From the NCBI GenBank assembly GCA_973895155.1, contig OZ316895.1, forward strand, positions 3,844,001 through 3,908,000: a stretch of 64,000 nucleotides of DNA, written 5' to 3'. The number at the start of each line of letters is the position of its first letter. The first letter of the stretch is position 1. This stretch comes from Marsupella aquatica (lineage: Eukaryota; Marchantiophyta). The position numbers and the translations under genes were made by a program. Shown in pieces: positions 35,219 through 46,996 of this stretch. The notes under the pieces are model-generated. The model searched no databases and had not been told where the DNA came from. It saw nothing but the letters and a program-made list of their open reading frames with translations.

Positions 35219-37970
35219 TTACAATGAGCCCCTTGAGGTGACAGCAGTTTGTATTCTCTCCACCATTTGAGCAACAGAGAGTGTCCCCAGCTCCCCACCA
35301 TGTCTCGTGCGCACAGTAAGTGTCTCCGTCTCCACTTCTTTAGGTCCCACAACGGCCATAACTGGAATTTTCTGTGTCTCAGCAGTCCGAATCAATTTTG
35401 AAAGTCGCTCACCGTGCCCAAGCTCCGCTCTGATATCAAGCTCTTTCAGATGCGCTACTACCTTCTGGCAATATGGCAACTCAGTATCTGTGACTGGAAG
35501 TAACCTAATCTGAACAGGAGCTAGCCAAAAGGGGAAGTCTCCTGCATAGTTTTCTACCAATATACCGAAGAATCGCTCAACGGAGCCAAGAATAGCACGA
35601 TGAATCATTATGGGCTGTTTCTTGGAGCTCTCCGTATCTACATAAACCAGTTTGAACCTAGTTGGGAGATTAAAATCCACTTGAATTGTCGAGCATTGCC
35701 ATTTTCGACCAATGGCGTCTTCAATCTTCAGATCTATTTTGGGGCCATAGAAAGCGCCTCCACCCTCATCAATAGAATAATCCCATCCTTTATCCTCCAG
35801 TGCATCTCTCAAAGCATTTGTGGCTTTGTCCCAGATTTCATCGCTGCCTACTGCTTTCTCTGGCTTGGTAGAAAGGTTGACTTCGTACTTAGTGAACCCA
35901 AATTGAGAAAGAACTTCTTCAGTAAGATCCAGTACACCCCTGATTTCATCTTTAATCTGGTGCGGAAGACAAAAGATATGCGCGTCATCTTGTGTAAAGC
36001 CCCTGACACGGAACAATCCACACAAGGCTCCTGATCTCTCGTACCGATACACTGTTCCGAGCTCAGCAACCCGAATTGGTAATTCCCTGTATGAGCGCAT
36101 CGCGTCCTTATATATCTGAATATGGCAAGGGCAGTTCATAGGTTTGAGTTGGTAAGTTTCTTCCTCCACGTCCATAGGTTCATACATATTCTCCTTGTAA
36201 AAGTCAAGGTGACCACTAGTTTTCCATAAATCCAACTTTGCTATATGAGGAGTGTAGAGAAGCTCGTAGCCCCTCCTCAGATGGATTTTCTTCCAATAGT
36301 CCTCAATTAAGTGCCGTACCATCGCACCCTTGGGATGCCAAAAGACTAAACCACCTCCCGCATCTTCCTGTGACCAAGAATTTTAATAGGTCAGCTATGT
36401 AGAATTCCAGGCAAAGTAAGCAATCCTTTGGTTACCGCAGTCTATAGACAAAACAACTTGTGCGCCAGTATGAAATACCTGGATAGAAAATAGGTACCTG
36501 GATAGAAAATAGGTTAAGGTCTTGACCCAGACGCCTGTGATCCCTCCTCTTGGCTTCTTCTTTCTGTAATTGGTAAGCTTTCAATTGCTCCTCCGTCTCC
36601 CATGCAGTTCCATAGATTCGTTGCAACATTTGCCTTTTCTCGTCGCCTCTCCAATAAGCTCCAGCTACGGACTCCAATTCAATGGCCTTCCGAGGCAGTT
36701 GCCCTGTCCTCTCGACATGAGGCCCGGCACAAAGGTCCCACCATTCCTCTCCTACGTGATATATTGTGATTGGCTCTGTTTTAATGCTGTCCAAAATTTC
36801 AAGCTTGTAGGGCTCGTTGATCTCCTTAATCCGCCGCGCTGCCTCCTCTCTGCTGACTTCCTCCCTTCTTAGAGGCAGATTACGGCCAATTATGCGATCC
36901 ATTGCTTTCTTAATTTTCTTCAGATCAGCATCTGTCAAAGTCTCCTCCATGGCAAAGTCATAGTAGAATCCCTTCTCAATCCAAGGCCCTATGGTAACCT
37001 GCGCATTTGGATATAGCTTCTGAACCGCCATGGCCATCACATGAGCACTCTGTAGCACAGCCATTTCAAGATGCTGAGTACCAAGTCCTTGGGAGTGCCA
37101 GGAAAATCCAGCTCAAATCAAAAGCACCTGAGCAGCAGTTTCAAGATGCATGAAATAAAAAGGCTATTTTTGAAGCAGCGCTTTCAAGGACAACTAGATA
37201 GCTGCACTACAGCTCCATGAGTAGTACCACACGTTGCCAGTTAAATTGATCTCTTCGACAAAAAGTAACGTGGGTTCTCTACTTATCGGAATTGGCCCGA
37301 GACAATTGATACGAAATGCACACAATCCAGTGGCAAACTTGGTATTTTGCTTCGAGAAACAGACTACTGTACTTCCAAGATTTACAAAATCTAAATCCCA
37401 GCACGTTAAAACCCTAACTCCTCAGAAACCAATTACTTTCAATCCCATTAATGAAAGGGCAGACAACGACCTACTGCGTTTCGAGTCCTGGATCCCAGTA
37501 CGCGAGGACACAACGGGATGATCAACAGGGCTACCAGCACAAAATGAAAGAAGACGGATGACAGGATTTCAAATCAAGGTTCTCACAGTATGCCGAATTC
37601 GCAGCAATCTGTCGGAAGAGTGATTGGTAGGAAGAACTACTGGCACTTGCTCATCCTCTGCCACAGTAATTTCCACTTCCGACGGCGTTCTCGATACGGT
37701 CTCTTGCCCTGCAGCCAACGACGCAAAAGCCTTCACTCCTTTAGATTTGAGCTGCTGCGGCTCATTACCGAGAACGTTGCTGCTGCCCACAGCATTGACT
37801 CGCACACAAGAAGGAGATGATCGTGCCGTCAAATCGACCAACATCGTAGGTGCCCATAAACCGGAGTACGAGCGAGCCGAGCTGATCGTGGACCGCCCGG
37901 CCTGGGACTTCAGCGCGACCCATGTCCGCGGCTCCCACAACACATGACAGAGGCCCTTCGTGCAGAACAT
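35219..37970 (-). CDS. Threonyl-tRNA synthetase, organellar, three exons
   Basis: It charges tRNA-Thr in chloroplasts and/or mitochondria. Exons on the minus strand: 37970-37587, 37049-36498 and 36367-35219; both introns (537 and 130 bp) are GT-AG and phase 0, giving 694 residues. Exon 1 is a targeting extension of about 110 residues ending in [16 protein letters not shown]. Exon 2 holds the editing (SAD) domain with HTSAH split at the junction and CAGPHVE. Exon 3 holds the class II core: MNCPCH (zinc Cys), motif 2 [15 protein letters not shown] (zinc His), [15 protein letters not shown] (zinc His, motif 3), then the anticodon-binding domain. A TGS domain is absent, as in other plant organellar enzymes. 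It is close to the Arabidopsis At2g04842 protein as I recall it. The start is the first ATG in the frame, at 37970; upstream codons lack ATG. Confidence 0.93.
36477..36514. repeat. 19-bp tandem duplication creating two splice donors
   Basis: ACCTGGATAGAAAATAGGT is repeated perfectly at 36477-36495 and 36496-36514. On the coding strand each copy provides CAG|GTA. The upstream donor (exon end 36498) keeps the reading frame into the next exon at Q-E-D-A-G-G-G; using the second would add 19 nt and break the frame. Confidence 0.9.
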
Positions 37971-40077
37971 TGTGGCAATTGCCCAGAGCGAGCAGGAATC
38001 GAGAGCTAGAAGACTTCCACCGAGGAGGGCAAGTGGAAATACAAATCCATGGCCAGTCACAAACAAGAGGTGGTGTTCAAAAGACCAACAATCATCTCTC
38101 TACTTGTTCATCCACCCTAGTGATGCTGATCCACAGACGGCTTTTCGAGGCAAAACGACTCGTCTACTCAATTCAATCTACGCTGATTCACAGACAGTCT
38201 TCGCTCTCCTTTGAGTCGAGAGGCCAGAGAGAGCTCATAAATTCGGTCAGTACATAATAACAATTAGAGATCCATCTCACCGGAAATTGAGGAGTGCGTA
38301 ATGTCCATCCCGAAATGCCGGGTGTGCTGCGGTATGGAGCTCAGGAGCTATGGCGGGAGGTGTTGTGGACGTAGCTGGGACAGTCATGTCTTGATTTCCA
38401 CAGGGAGGTGGAGAGGAGAAGGAGGGGCCACAAGAAACCCATATCTTTCCATTTCGAGAAAAGATGATGTATTTTTCTTTCCGAGACTCACGCGTGCCCA
38501 ATGAGGGTTGGGCCACTGGTGCATTTTTCTTTCCTCGACTGAAGCGTGCCCAATGAGGGTTGGAGGAGGTACTTTTTTCTTTCACTTGTGTGTGTGTTCC
38601 CCTTTTATTAGGCCTCTCAAACCAGGTGTTCCGTCGAGTCTTTTGGTGACTGGAATAGTGTGGCTGCAGGTCAAAAATCTGTGGTTCCAATAGGGTGTCT
38701 CAAACCTCTGAGTTTTGCCTCGGGTCACAGTCAAGGCCATTTTCCTGGAAGTAAAGTGGCCGACATGAAAAAGCTTGTACGCACACTAGTGACCAAAGAC
38801 CAAAACCGTTATTTTCAGGCCATATATTTTTGCTGCCTTCACATATCTGAGACTTTCTAGTAAAATGCTATTGCCACTAATTTGGATTGTCTGTGCACTG
38901 AGGTTGGCAAATGGGTCTGCACAAATGTGAGGGATGATGGTGATTGTGACCTGTCTAGCTCAAACCAAAAACCCTCCCGGTGAAGTTTTCCTGAAAGATG
39001 GTCTTGGTCAGGGTTGCGGACAGAAATTTCCTCAAGATGGTTTTGGTCAGGGTTGCAGACAAAAATTTCTTGCAATGGTTGGCCAAAGAGAGGGAGACAG
39101 GTAGTTTGAGATGCTAAATTTGGTTCTTGCCTTTGGGGCAATGTCTTCCACTCTGGCTCTTTTTGTTATTTGCCAGTGTGATCCAGTTAAACCACACATC
39201 AGGGTATAAAAAGCCCCAATTGAAAGTACTGTCCGGCCACTCCGTATCTGCCCGTGGGGCCCACCTTGTACTGTGCTGGCCTGCCCGTCCCCTCCGCCCG
39301 TCCTGGCTGCCCTAGCCCTCAGGAGTTGCTTGTCATGAGTGACAACTCTAGAGTCGTAGTTGTTTTGGAGTGATTCACATCTCTTTGTATATTCACAAAG
39401 AGATTCAAAATAATGTGCATCAATTCAAGAATGTGGTCCGTTCACCTTGTGTGTCACTTTGGCCTAGCGCGTGTCAGTTTGACTTGTCACCTCCAGACAT
39501 CTCAAAACGCGTCCTTTGTCCTCGCCTATGAATTGTAGCATTGCTCACTGTTGCCACAATAGGCACACTGCAAATTGTCCCGATCGATAACATGATTGTT
39601 CTGGACTTAGTCTTGTCCGATTGCACCCCTCAATAAGATGTATGTGGGCTGTCTGTGACTGTTTGTCCCTTCTCGATGCTATCTATGTGCGCTTTTTGAC
39701 AAGACTACAGGAGAAAGGTGTATAAAGCAGGTAGTATTGATCCATGCTCTGTGTGCTATTTGCTTGAAGTGTCTTCTTGCTGTCTACTTGCAAAGAGAGG
39801 TTTCACTCAGTCAAGAACAAACTCATTGGATCAGCTGTTGTGACGGGAAGAAAGGTGATCAATTGGTTGTGCGGTTGTCCTGCACGTTTGAGCCTGGCAA
39901 TCGCCATTCTCATTTGAGAATCTATTGTTGACTTGAAATATGGAATTGTTGTGATAGGTTCTGCTTCATTCTTTACTTTTCACGAGTGCAGATTCTGCGG
40001 AACCTGCACTGACTGCACTTGTCAACTAGTGAATGACAGTAGCATGGGTGGTATTTGTGTCGTCTCCCGATAAAAGT
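37971..40077. other. Intergenic, promoter side of the synthetase; small duplications
   Basis: The first part should hold the synthetase promoter. Two short imperfect duplications are seen: CGTGCCCAATGAGGGTTGG at about 38493 and 38547, and a unit of about 45 bp containing GGTCAGGGTTGC at about 39006 and 39050. Short frames on both strands show no domain. No further gene is called. Confidence 0.4.
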
Positions 40078-40320
40078 CTAAGCCCCTCCCACTGATTCCA
40101 TCGCTCCACGTACTGGGACCCGGATTGGTGGCTTGGCATCCGGTCTCATCTTCTTCCTATACTCCATGTCATCACTCAGGTACTTTGGTCTTGGAGGACC
40201 ACCACCCCGAGGAGGACGTTTATGCCGGCCACCAGGGAGTTCAGGAGGCTCCATCCCTAACATAGTGGTACGATAACTACCTTACTACAAATAAAAAAAT
40301 CTCACTCTAGAGGTAGTGTC
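40078..40320 (-). repeat. Repeat fragment shared with 51.95-52.13 kb
   Basis: The stretch 40260-40318 (AACATAGTGG..., AACTACC, AATCTCA, CTAGAGGTAG) matches 52030-52092 in the same orientation, with indels. A small minus-strand frame just left (40263-40078, Pro/Arg-rich, with MRPDAKPP) shares the phrase AGACCGGATGCCAAGCC with the plus strand at about 52105-52125. Probably parts of one dispersed element, not a gene. Confidence 0.45.
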
Positions 40321-41253
40321 ACTTGCCTATCCAACGATTAATACGTGCGAACCATACTTTTCTTCGCTTAAACCGTTGGTATCGTATTACGGGGTCGTGA
40401 ATGGATGCTATTTGGAGGATTTCCACACCTAAGGATGAGTATGTTTGATTCCACTCCCGAAAGTGTACTTTTTGATCAGGTCTACCAACTTGTCTCTCCG
40501 TTTTTGATCAAGTCCAAGGGACTGGCCCTACCATCTACAACTCATGCCCACCGGTTGAGTGCTGTCACCACCCCCCCTCTCATGGGCAAGCATACAAACG
40601 TTTACAATAAGATATGAACACTAGTGACAAGGGCAAATGTTTCCACAATGAAGCCGACCACATGCACTAGGGGAGGAAAATAAACAACACAAACAACAAC
40701 AAGTGACACACAAAATATTGGAACCTCAAGCCAAATCCATATCTCTTGGTGTTTCTCGTAACACATGCAAGGACAACCCGACCTCCTACCGTTTGCCCAA
40801 CTCTTGCCTCCCGGAGACAAGTGCTACGTTCTCCACCTCACTACTCTAGCTTGAACTTCTCCTAATGGGTGCGCTACTCACAAAAGCTACTCAAAAGCAT
40901 CAAAGCCCTACACTGAGTTCCCCCCCTCTATTCATACCTGGGCTTCCCCCTAAATACTGGAAACAAACACACCAAAGCACCCCTCATGGAGTCACAAAGA
41001 TGGCGGCTACCCTAGCGGTGCCGCTAAAACCCTTCACGAAAGAAATCCCTAATCCTAAAGCATGCGGCACACACATGCTCCTAAAACCCTAATCTAATTA
41101 CTGCCCCTAACTTACTCATCTTGGCTCTGTTTGAGGAGCTTGCTGCCTCTTGTTGGAATGAGCTCCGAGAGCTTTTTCCATCAAGCCCATGAGTGCCCAC
41201 TTCCAAAAAGTTTCAAACTCCAGAGGTCGTACGACCAAGTCCGTACGGCTACC
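40321..41253. other. Spacer left of the coiled-coil pseudogene
   Basis: No gene recognised. Contains CCCTAA/CCTAATC-type phrases at about 41050-41097. It may be the 3' region of the same repeat that carries the coiled-coil protein. Confidence 0.35.
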
Positions 41254-43001
41254 CTAGTCCTCTTCCGTGTCACTCACAGTGCCCTGGCTTGAGCCCCGTG
41301 AGTTGGTCTCCTTATCACTCTCAATTGGAGTGGAGACTACTCCGTTTTTCTTCTTCTTCACTGGTGTACTCCTCCCGCTAGTGCTTCCTTGCTTCCTCAA
41401 CGCTACCAAGGCTTGCCAAGCCCTAACATAGCCCTCACCGATGGTATCCTTCCACAAGGCAGCCTCCTCACCGGATTGCAACTCCAACGGTAAAACCTGT
41501 CCGGTGGCCACGAGAGTCCCTGGTGTCACGGATCTGGATGGCATCCCCGGGGTTCCCGTATTGACTTGGGCCTCCCTCAATGACTTACGTGCCTCCTTGA
41601 GCTTCTTCTCCAAGCTCTTATTCTTCTCCTGATTCTTCTTGGCTGCTTCCAGCAGGGGACCATACTTCTCACTTACTTCCTTCACCACCATCTCAATGGC
41701 TTTGGAGACCAGGTCAGGGGAAAGCGTGGAGCTAGGGTGGTAGGGGCTCTTCCGTTTCCCCAGACTCAAGGCCTCACTTCTCTTGGCCCTAGTCTCAAAG
41801 ATCCCCACCTGACTTCGTGTTTTGCAACTTGGCCTCTTAACCTCCCCACATCTCTCGTGTTCTGCTTCTCTTTGGCCAATGCTTCTCTCAGCACCCCAAC
41901 CTCCTCCGCTTCTTTGGCCTTGGTAGACAAGGCCCCTCTCAACTGAGAAATCTCCACTTGAGCCGCATGGAGGAGCTTGGCATTCTCTTGTATGGCCTCC
42001 TCCTAAGCTTTGATCACCTCCTTCATCGACGTGGCACCCTGCTGCAATGTTTCCACCCTTGTGTTGGCCTGCTTGAGCGCATCTCTCAATGTGTGGGCTA
42101 GCTTGAGCCCCTCATGGACCCCTTCACAAAAATCCCGTAATTCCGCCAAGTACACCTCTGGAATGTCGTAAGCAAGGTGCTCCTCTGGGTTCCCCACCAA
42201 AGATTCAAGCCACTCCAACGTGTGATCCTCATCCTGGATGTCTTCCTCAACTTGACCGTCTCCCGTTCCTGCTGACACTACTGGCACCTCCGTTAGTTTT
42301 CCCAAGATGGTAGTGACAATGTTGCGGATCTCCGTGGTAAGGGGTGCCCCAGCTTCTTCAGGTCCCGGGGAGGCAATCAATCCTTCTGCCCTAAATGACC
42401 CCATCAAATGCAAAGCTCCCTCCGATTTCAGACTCTTGGACTCAGTGGCCAATAGCTTTGTCAATCCGTAATACCACCATCCATAAGCATGGGTTGGGTA
42501 TTTTCAAATATCCAAAGAAATTATGAAATGCTCCCCATTCACTACCCCGGATTGCACATTATCAAGGACCCATTGGTGAACCTTGGCCAGAAATCCCTTG
42601 TGTGCTGCATCCTTGACGGCCGAGAGGTGAATGGCCGTGGTGGAGGTGGGATTGTTCACCCAGCAGGCCACCATTGTCAACGTGAGATGCCCGATTATGT
42701 TCAGGGGGGTGAATGAGAACTGTTGGTTCTCCAAAACCAAAAACTTAGCCAATTCGGCATGAGGCACCAACCACTGAATACACGCAAAATAAATCCCCTC
42801 CATGCGCAATTCCATTCCAGCCTCGAGGTCCCAACTCTTCCCTAGAGGGATTATAATCTCTACTCTCATGAAGTCGGTGAGCCTGGTGGCTTGGAACATA
42901 GCCTTGCAATCTTCCATCACCCGAGCAGAGGTCTTGGGGTAAATTTGACGGAAAACTTTCCTCATGACCGGTGCGGGGCTTGCTGCCGGTCCAGTGCTCA
43001 T
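41254..43001 (-). pseudogene. Decayed gene for a coiled-coil, Gag-like protein of unknown family
   Basis: One minus-strand reading frame runs from the ATG at 43001 through TGA at 42504-42506 and TAG at 42003-42005 without leaving frame, then shifts near 41808 and ends at 41254. The N-terminal part (about 165 residues) is globular with Trp/Cys and LNIIGHLTLTMVACWVN. The middle and C-terminal parts are charged helices likely to form coiled coils (EVYLAELRDFCEGVHE, EKNKSLEKKLKEARKSL). The end is Ser/Thr/Lys-rich. Both stops fit single C-to-T changes (Gln CAG to TAG; Trp or Arg to TGA). I do not recognise the family. Flanking repeats suggest a transposon, perhaps a retroelement with only a Gag-like product, but no pol domain or LTR pair is proven. 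Confidence 0.5.
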
Positions 43002-45164
43002 TGTTGCCTTTCTTTCTTCTCTCTCCTTCTCAATTAGTGTTGCAATGTACTCATGGTAAGCGGCCTTTTATTTACGAACACAAGCAGCACTGAACTTAGG
43101 CTGATCAAGCATCCATGCTCTAGAAAAAATCCCCAATCACAAAATCCCATCACCACATTCAAATCCTGGCCCGAACGGAGTCGCGGAACTCAACTACCTT
43201 AACACTTAGCTCCGGCGTTGCTGACTTCGACGTCGAGCTCCCTTATGGTCCAGGCCCGGAGGCAAGGAGCCAAGCTGGGGACAAACACTAAGGACTTGGA
43301 CTAGCTAATAGTTGGTCGGGTCAAGGGGAGATGGGCTGGGCTCAAGGATGGCCGTCCGGATCTCCGGATGGACTTTGAGTTATGAGGGCTTGAGTGGGAG
43401 CTCCTCTTGGGCCCAAGGCCAATGGAGTTGACACCATGGGCAATGGACGCTTGGGGCGCAAGTTATGGCCCGATCCGGGTTGGGCCGGTCGGGGGCCCCA
43501 AGCGGCGATGAGACCTGAGGGCCTAGGCATGAGCACTGGGTTGGCCCGATCACAACGGTCTAAGGCACTGCACTTGCGGATGCCTAACGAGAAAGGTATG
43601 GGCGTTGCCAGTTGGTGGCGCGCCCATTATGCGCGATAGGATCCGGGTTGGGGGCCAAATATTTAGGGACCAAAGCTGGTCCGGGGGTGACAGGTCTCCA
43701 AAAGCATATATGAGGGGAGTAGTGACTCCCTGGGGGCTAAGGGCAAGCCAAAGTCGTGAGCCACGGCGATCGTGACACTAAGGGAAACCGCCAAACAGAA
43801 ACGATGATATCTTTCCAACGGGAAGTTCGTTGGAGAACTTCTTGGGTGTGTTGGAAAGCTCAGCTGGGTCTGGGGGCACTATGGGTTCTCAGGGTTTGCG
43901 GGTGTTAACTCACCCGCTTGCCAAATCCTACCGAACAACAACCAAGCCGTGTTCAGTCTCCCAAGGGAGCTTGCGTTGGGGAGGCAAGGCCAAGTAGGTG
44001 TGGAGGTTGAGTCCTAAGAGTGTCCGGCCCCTAGACCATCAGTGGGGCAAACCGGGAGTTGGTTGCTAGAGTCGGGGCCAGTCTGGTCCCGGCGTGTTGG
44101 GACAAGCTTGGGACAAGCTTTAGGACAAGCTACGCTATTTGGGCCATGAACATGTCCTGGGGTCAGGGCGGTCAATTGGTGATGGATAGGAACGAGGGGA
44201 AACTCGGGCCGCGCCCAAGGAAGGAGCTGTTCTGGATGAACAGTGGGCGTGGGTTCTGGTTCTGGCTTATGGCATTGGGAGGATGTATCGCTGACCTATT
44301 TACCAATGTCTGGTGAGCTTGAGTTAGGATGCTAGACTTGGCGAGTCCTAGATCCTGAAGGGTTACTTACCAAGGTGCTTGGTTGCTTGTGCAGATAGTG
44401 AGGACCGTTGAGTAGCGGTCGCGTTATAGAGCAAGTGCGGCTTTGTATGGGAGGGGTCGTTGGCGGTGCAAGGGGCACTAGGGTGCTTGCTCAAGGTATT
44501 CCGTGGAGGTGTTCGGGCACCAAGGGCCTTTAGGCATGAGTGCTGGGATTGGTGGGGGCGCTGGGTGGCAAGGTCCTCCACTTATGGCCCCCGTATCCCG
44601 ATCAAGAACCACCTTCAATTTCCCCAGAAGCCACTCAATGCCGCCGTCGCTAATGCCTGGAAAAAGTGAGCCACCAATCTCCAATAATCAACCATGAGAG
44701 AGCTTCAAAAATAATTGCAAGAGCTGGAGAGAGCTTTCGGAATTGGGGAAATTGCTTTTGGCAATGAGAGGAGTCGCGCGCGACGGAGAAAGGAGAGAAA
44801 AGAAAAGCAAAGGAAAATTAAACACAAAGGAAAAAAAACCAAAAAACAAAGGGGAACCGAGTCCTCCCCTTGTGTTTCAAGTCCTCACGTCTCTCGCGCC
44901 ACCCACCTTGCGGCGGCGCCTGCCTTGACTCACGGCTGCTGCCTCCACCTGGTTGCGGCCTACCGACTATCGGGAGCATTTAATGCCCCCGGCTTGCTCC
45001 GTGGGCCCTCGCGGGAGGGTGTAATAAGCCCCCCACTGCTCCGTTTTAATCCCCTCCCGGCTGCACTCTCTACGCGCCATGCAAGGGGGCTGCTCACGGC
45101 TCGGCTGGCCCTGGCAGTTCCTCGCGGCTGCCTGCTCCTACTCCTCGCTTGCGGGAGGGTTTAA
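43002..45164. other. GC-rich repeat-like DNA without recognised gene
   Basis: GC-rich, with many GGGCC/TTGGG phrases and no conserved frames. From about 44720 the composition matches that found right of the Harbinger element (50815-51700), with CGGGAGGGTGTAATAAGCCCCCC near 45011. The two flanks are best read as one older element split by the insertion. It could include the 5' region of the coiled-coil gene. Confidence 0.45.
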
Positions 45165-45165
45165 T

Positions 45166-45181
45166 GGGCGTCTCAAATATG
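45166..45181. repeat. Left terminal inverted repeat of Harbinger element
   Basis: GGGCGTCTCAAATATG; identical over 16 bases to the reverse complement of 50799-50814. A shorter GGCGTCTCGGAC echo follows directly. Confidence 0.88.
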
Positions 45182-46996
45182 AGGCGTCTCGGACTTTTCA
45201 TCGGACCGGGGGTCAGCGGTCAGGGACGAGGGCCAAAGGTGGTCGGTCGCCCATATTTGTGACCGCTATTTTGTGTCCGGACGAGTTGCCGTGACCACGA
45301 ACTTCCAGCCAAGGTGTATGGTTAAGTTAACTTAACCAGCCAGTGACTGCCCGTCTGCCAAACGGGCTGTTTGAGAAAAGTGCAAGGTTTGACTGTGAGA
45401 AACGTCGGTTTCAATCCAATCAGCATCTTCGACACTACACCAACAAAAGGTCAGGGCTGTGCGAAAGTTGCTCAGCTGCTACCTCACGCCATCTTTTCGG
45501 TGGTACCTCAATTTGAAGTTGCATCTAAAGCTGGATGGACAGGAGTGTGCGTGATGAGTTGTGCTCCCTCACTTACTGGAGTGGAGACCGATTGATTGAT
45601 TTTATTCTGCTCGACTCCTCTCGCTCCTTGCTGTTGGTACGACTTGCTCTGTCACTCTCTCTGCTCCTCTGCCTTGCACCTAGGTTCTACCGTTCAGCTG
45701 GAGCATAAGGGACTGGAGGCAGCGGACGACGACTTCATACAGCAGCCCAGGAGCCCCTGAGTCTTGGTGAATTTGACCTAGACTCGTTACTCTATAGTGT
45801 AGTCTCTCTAGCTATTGAAAAGTTGTGTTCACACCTGTGTAGGAAATTGCTACCTTGCTGTAGCTTCGAATGAATCATGTGGAGCAGAGAATTGAAACGA
45901 TGTGTTGCAATTCGTTTTTGCTTGAGGCCATATGAGTTGCTCGGGGAGTATTGCAGTAATTGAGTGCAATTAGGTAAGTAAATGATGAATGCGTAACATG
46001 CACTGTAACTCTACATGTGTAACTAAGAAATTGAGTTTTCTTCACAACAGGGGAAAAGAATTAGCCAACGGGAGAACGGGCTTGAAATTGAAGCAGCTCC
46101 TAGTACTGTTAGGCTCTAGCCACCATGCCAAGCCAGCTACATTTGCAAGAAAATTGAAGCTCAAAGTTGATATCAAACAGTGAAAAGGAGGTGGTGTGCT
46201 TCACCATTGCAATGCCACACATGACGGCGATGATTTTCTGGCTACCAATTGTTCCCAGATAGAACCTCCGGCCTACAAAACAAATTCAAAACAAAAAGCT
46301 TGTTCAGATTAATACATGCAAAACGGGCATTCAATGGACGTTGCTGAGGAAGTTCGATCCTCCAAGGTAATGTTCTCAGTACTTTATCCACTGTATTGAT
46401 TGCAAGCATTTCATAGATTTCGAATATTTATTTAATGAATTAACTACGACCGAGCTGAGGAACTTGCAATTAGACTGTCGGTTTATAAAATTATGTACTA
46501 ATTTAGCCTGGACATGGTAACTTGATGCATTCTCTCATTTGCCCCCTAAAGCAATGAATTACGAGTGTAACTTGTTGACTCCTTGGTGACTAAGACGATT
46601 TTTGATTCCTAATGTTTTTGGCATAGTTGTCTGTATGGCTGAGTGAAATTTCTTTTCAGACGTAGAGAATAATAGGGTTGATGACAAAAGCCATCAATTT
46701 CCACAAGCGCTTGTCTGGGCAGGAAATTCAGTGTTCATGTAAAAAATCCGTATCCCTCAAAAATCATATGTGCAGTCCAGCCGACTCTGGCCTTCCATGC
46801 AATTAAATCTCCTTGTGGCATTTCCTGTTTGGAGAGCCTATGTTTTGGTTCCAGCTGAAGCGGGTTTATGTTGTTAGTGGAGATAGCAAACCGTTGAAAG
46901 CTCTGTCAGATTTTGGTGTCAAATGTACCTTGTTTTGTCAAGTTCTTAGTGACAGTCCTGCTTGTTCTATTTTTCAGATTCGTCATTTCATTCAAG
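45182..46996. other. 5' region of the Harbinger transposase gene
   Basis: Non-coding. An acceptor-like TATTTTTCAG at about 46969-46978 just before the ATG at 46997 suggests an intron in the 5' UTR. Short frames here have no domain. Confidence 0.4.

Noticed and set aside
35600-36034. 144-codon plus-strand frame
   Set aside because: Antisense shadow of the threonyl-tRNA synthetase exon 3.
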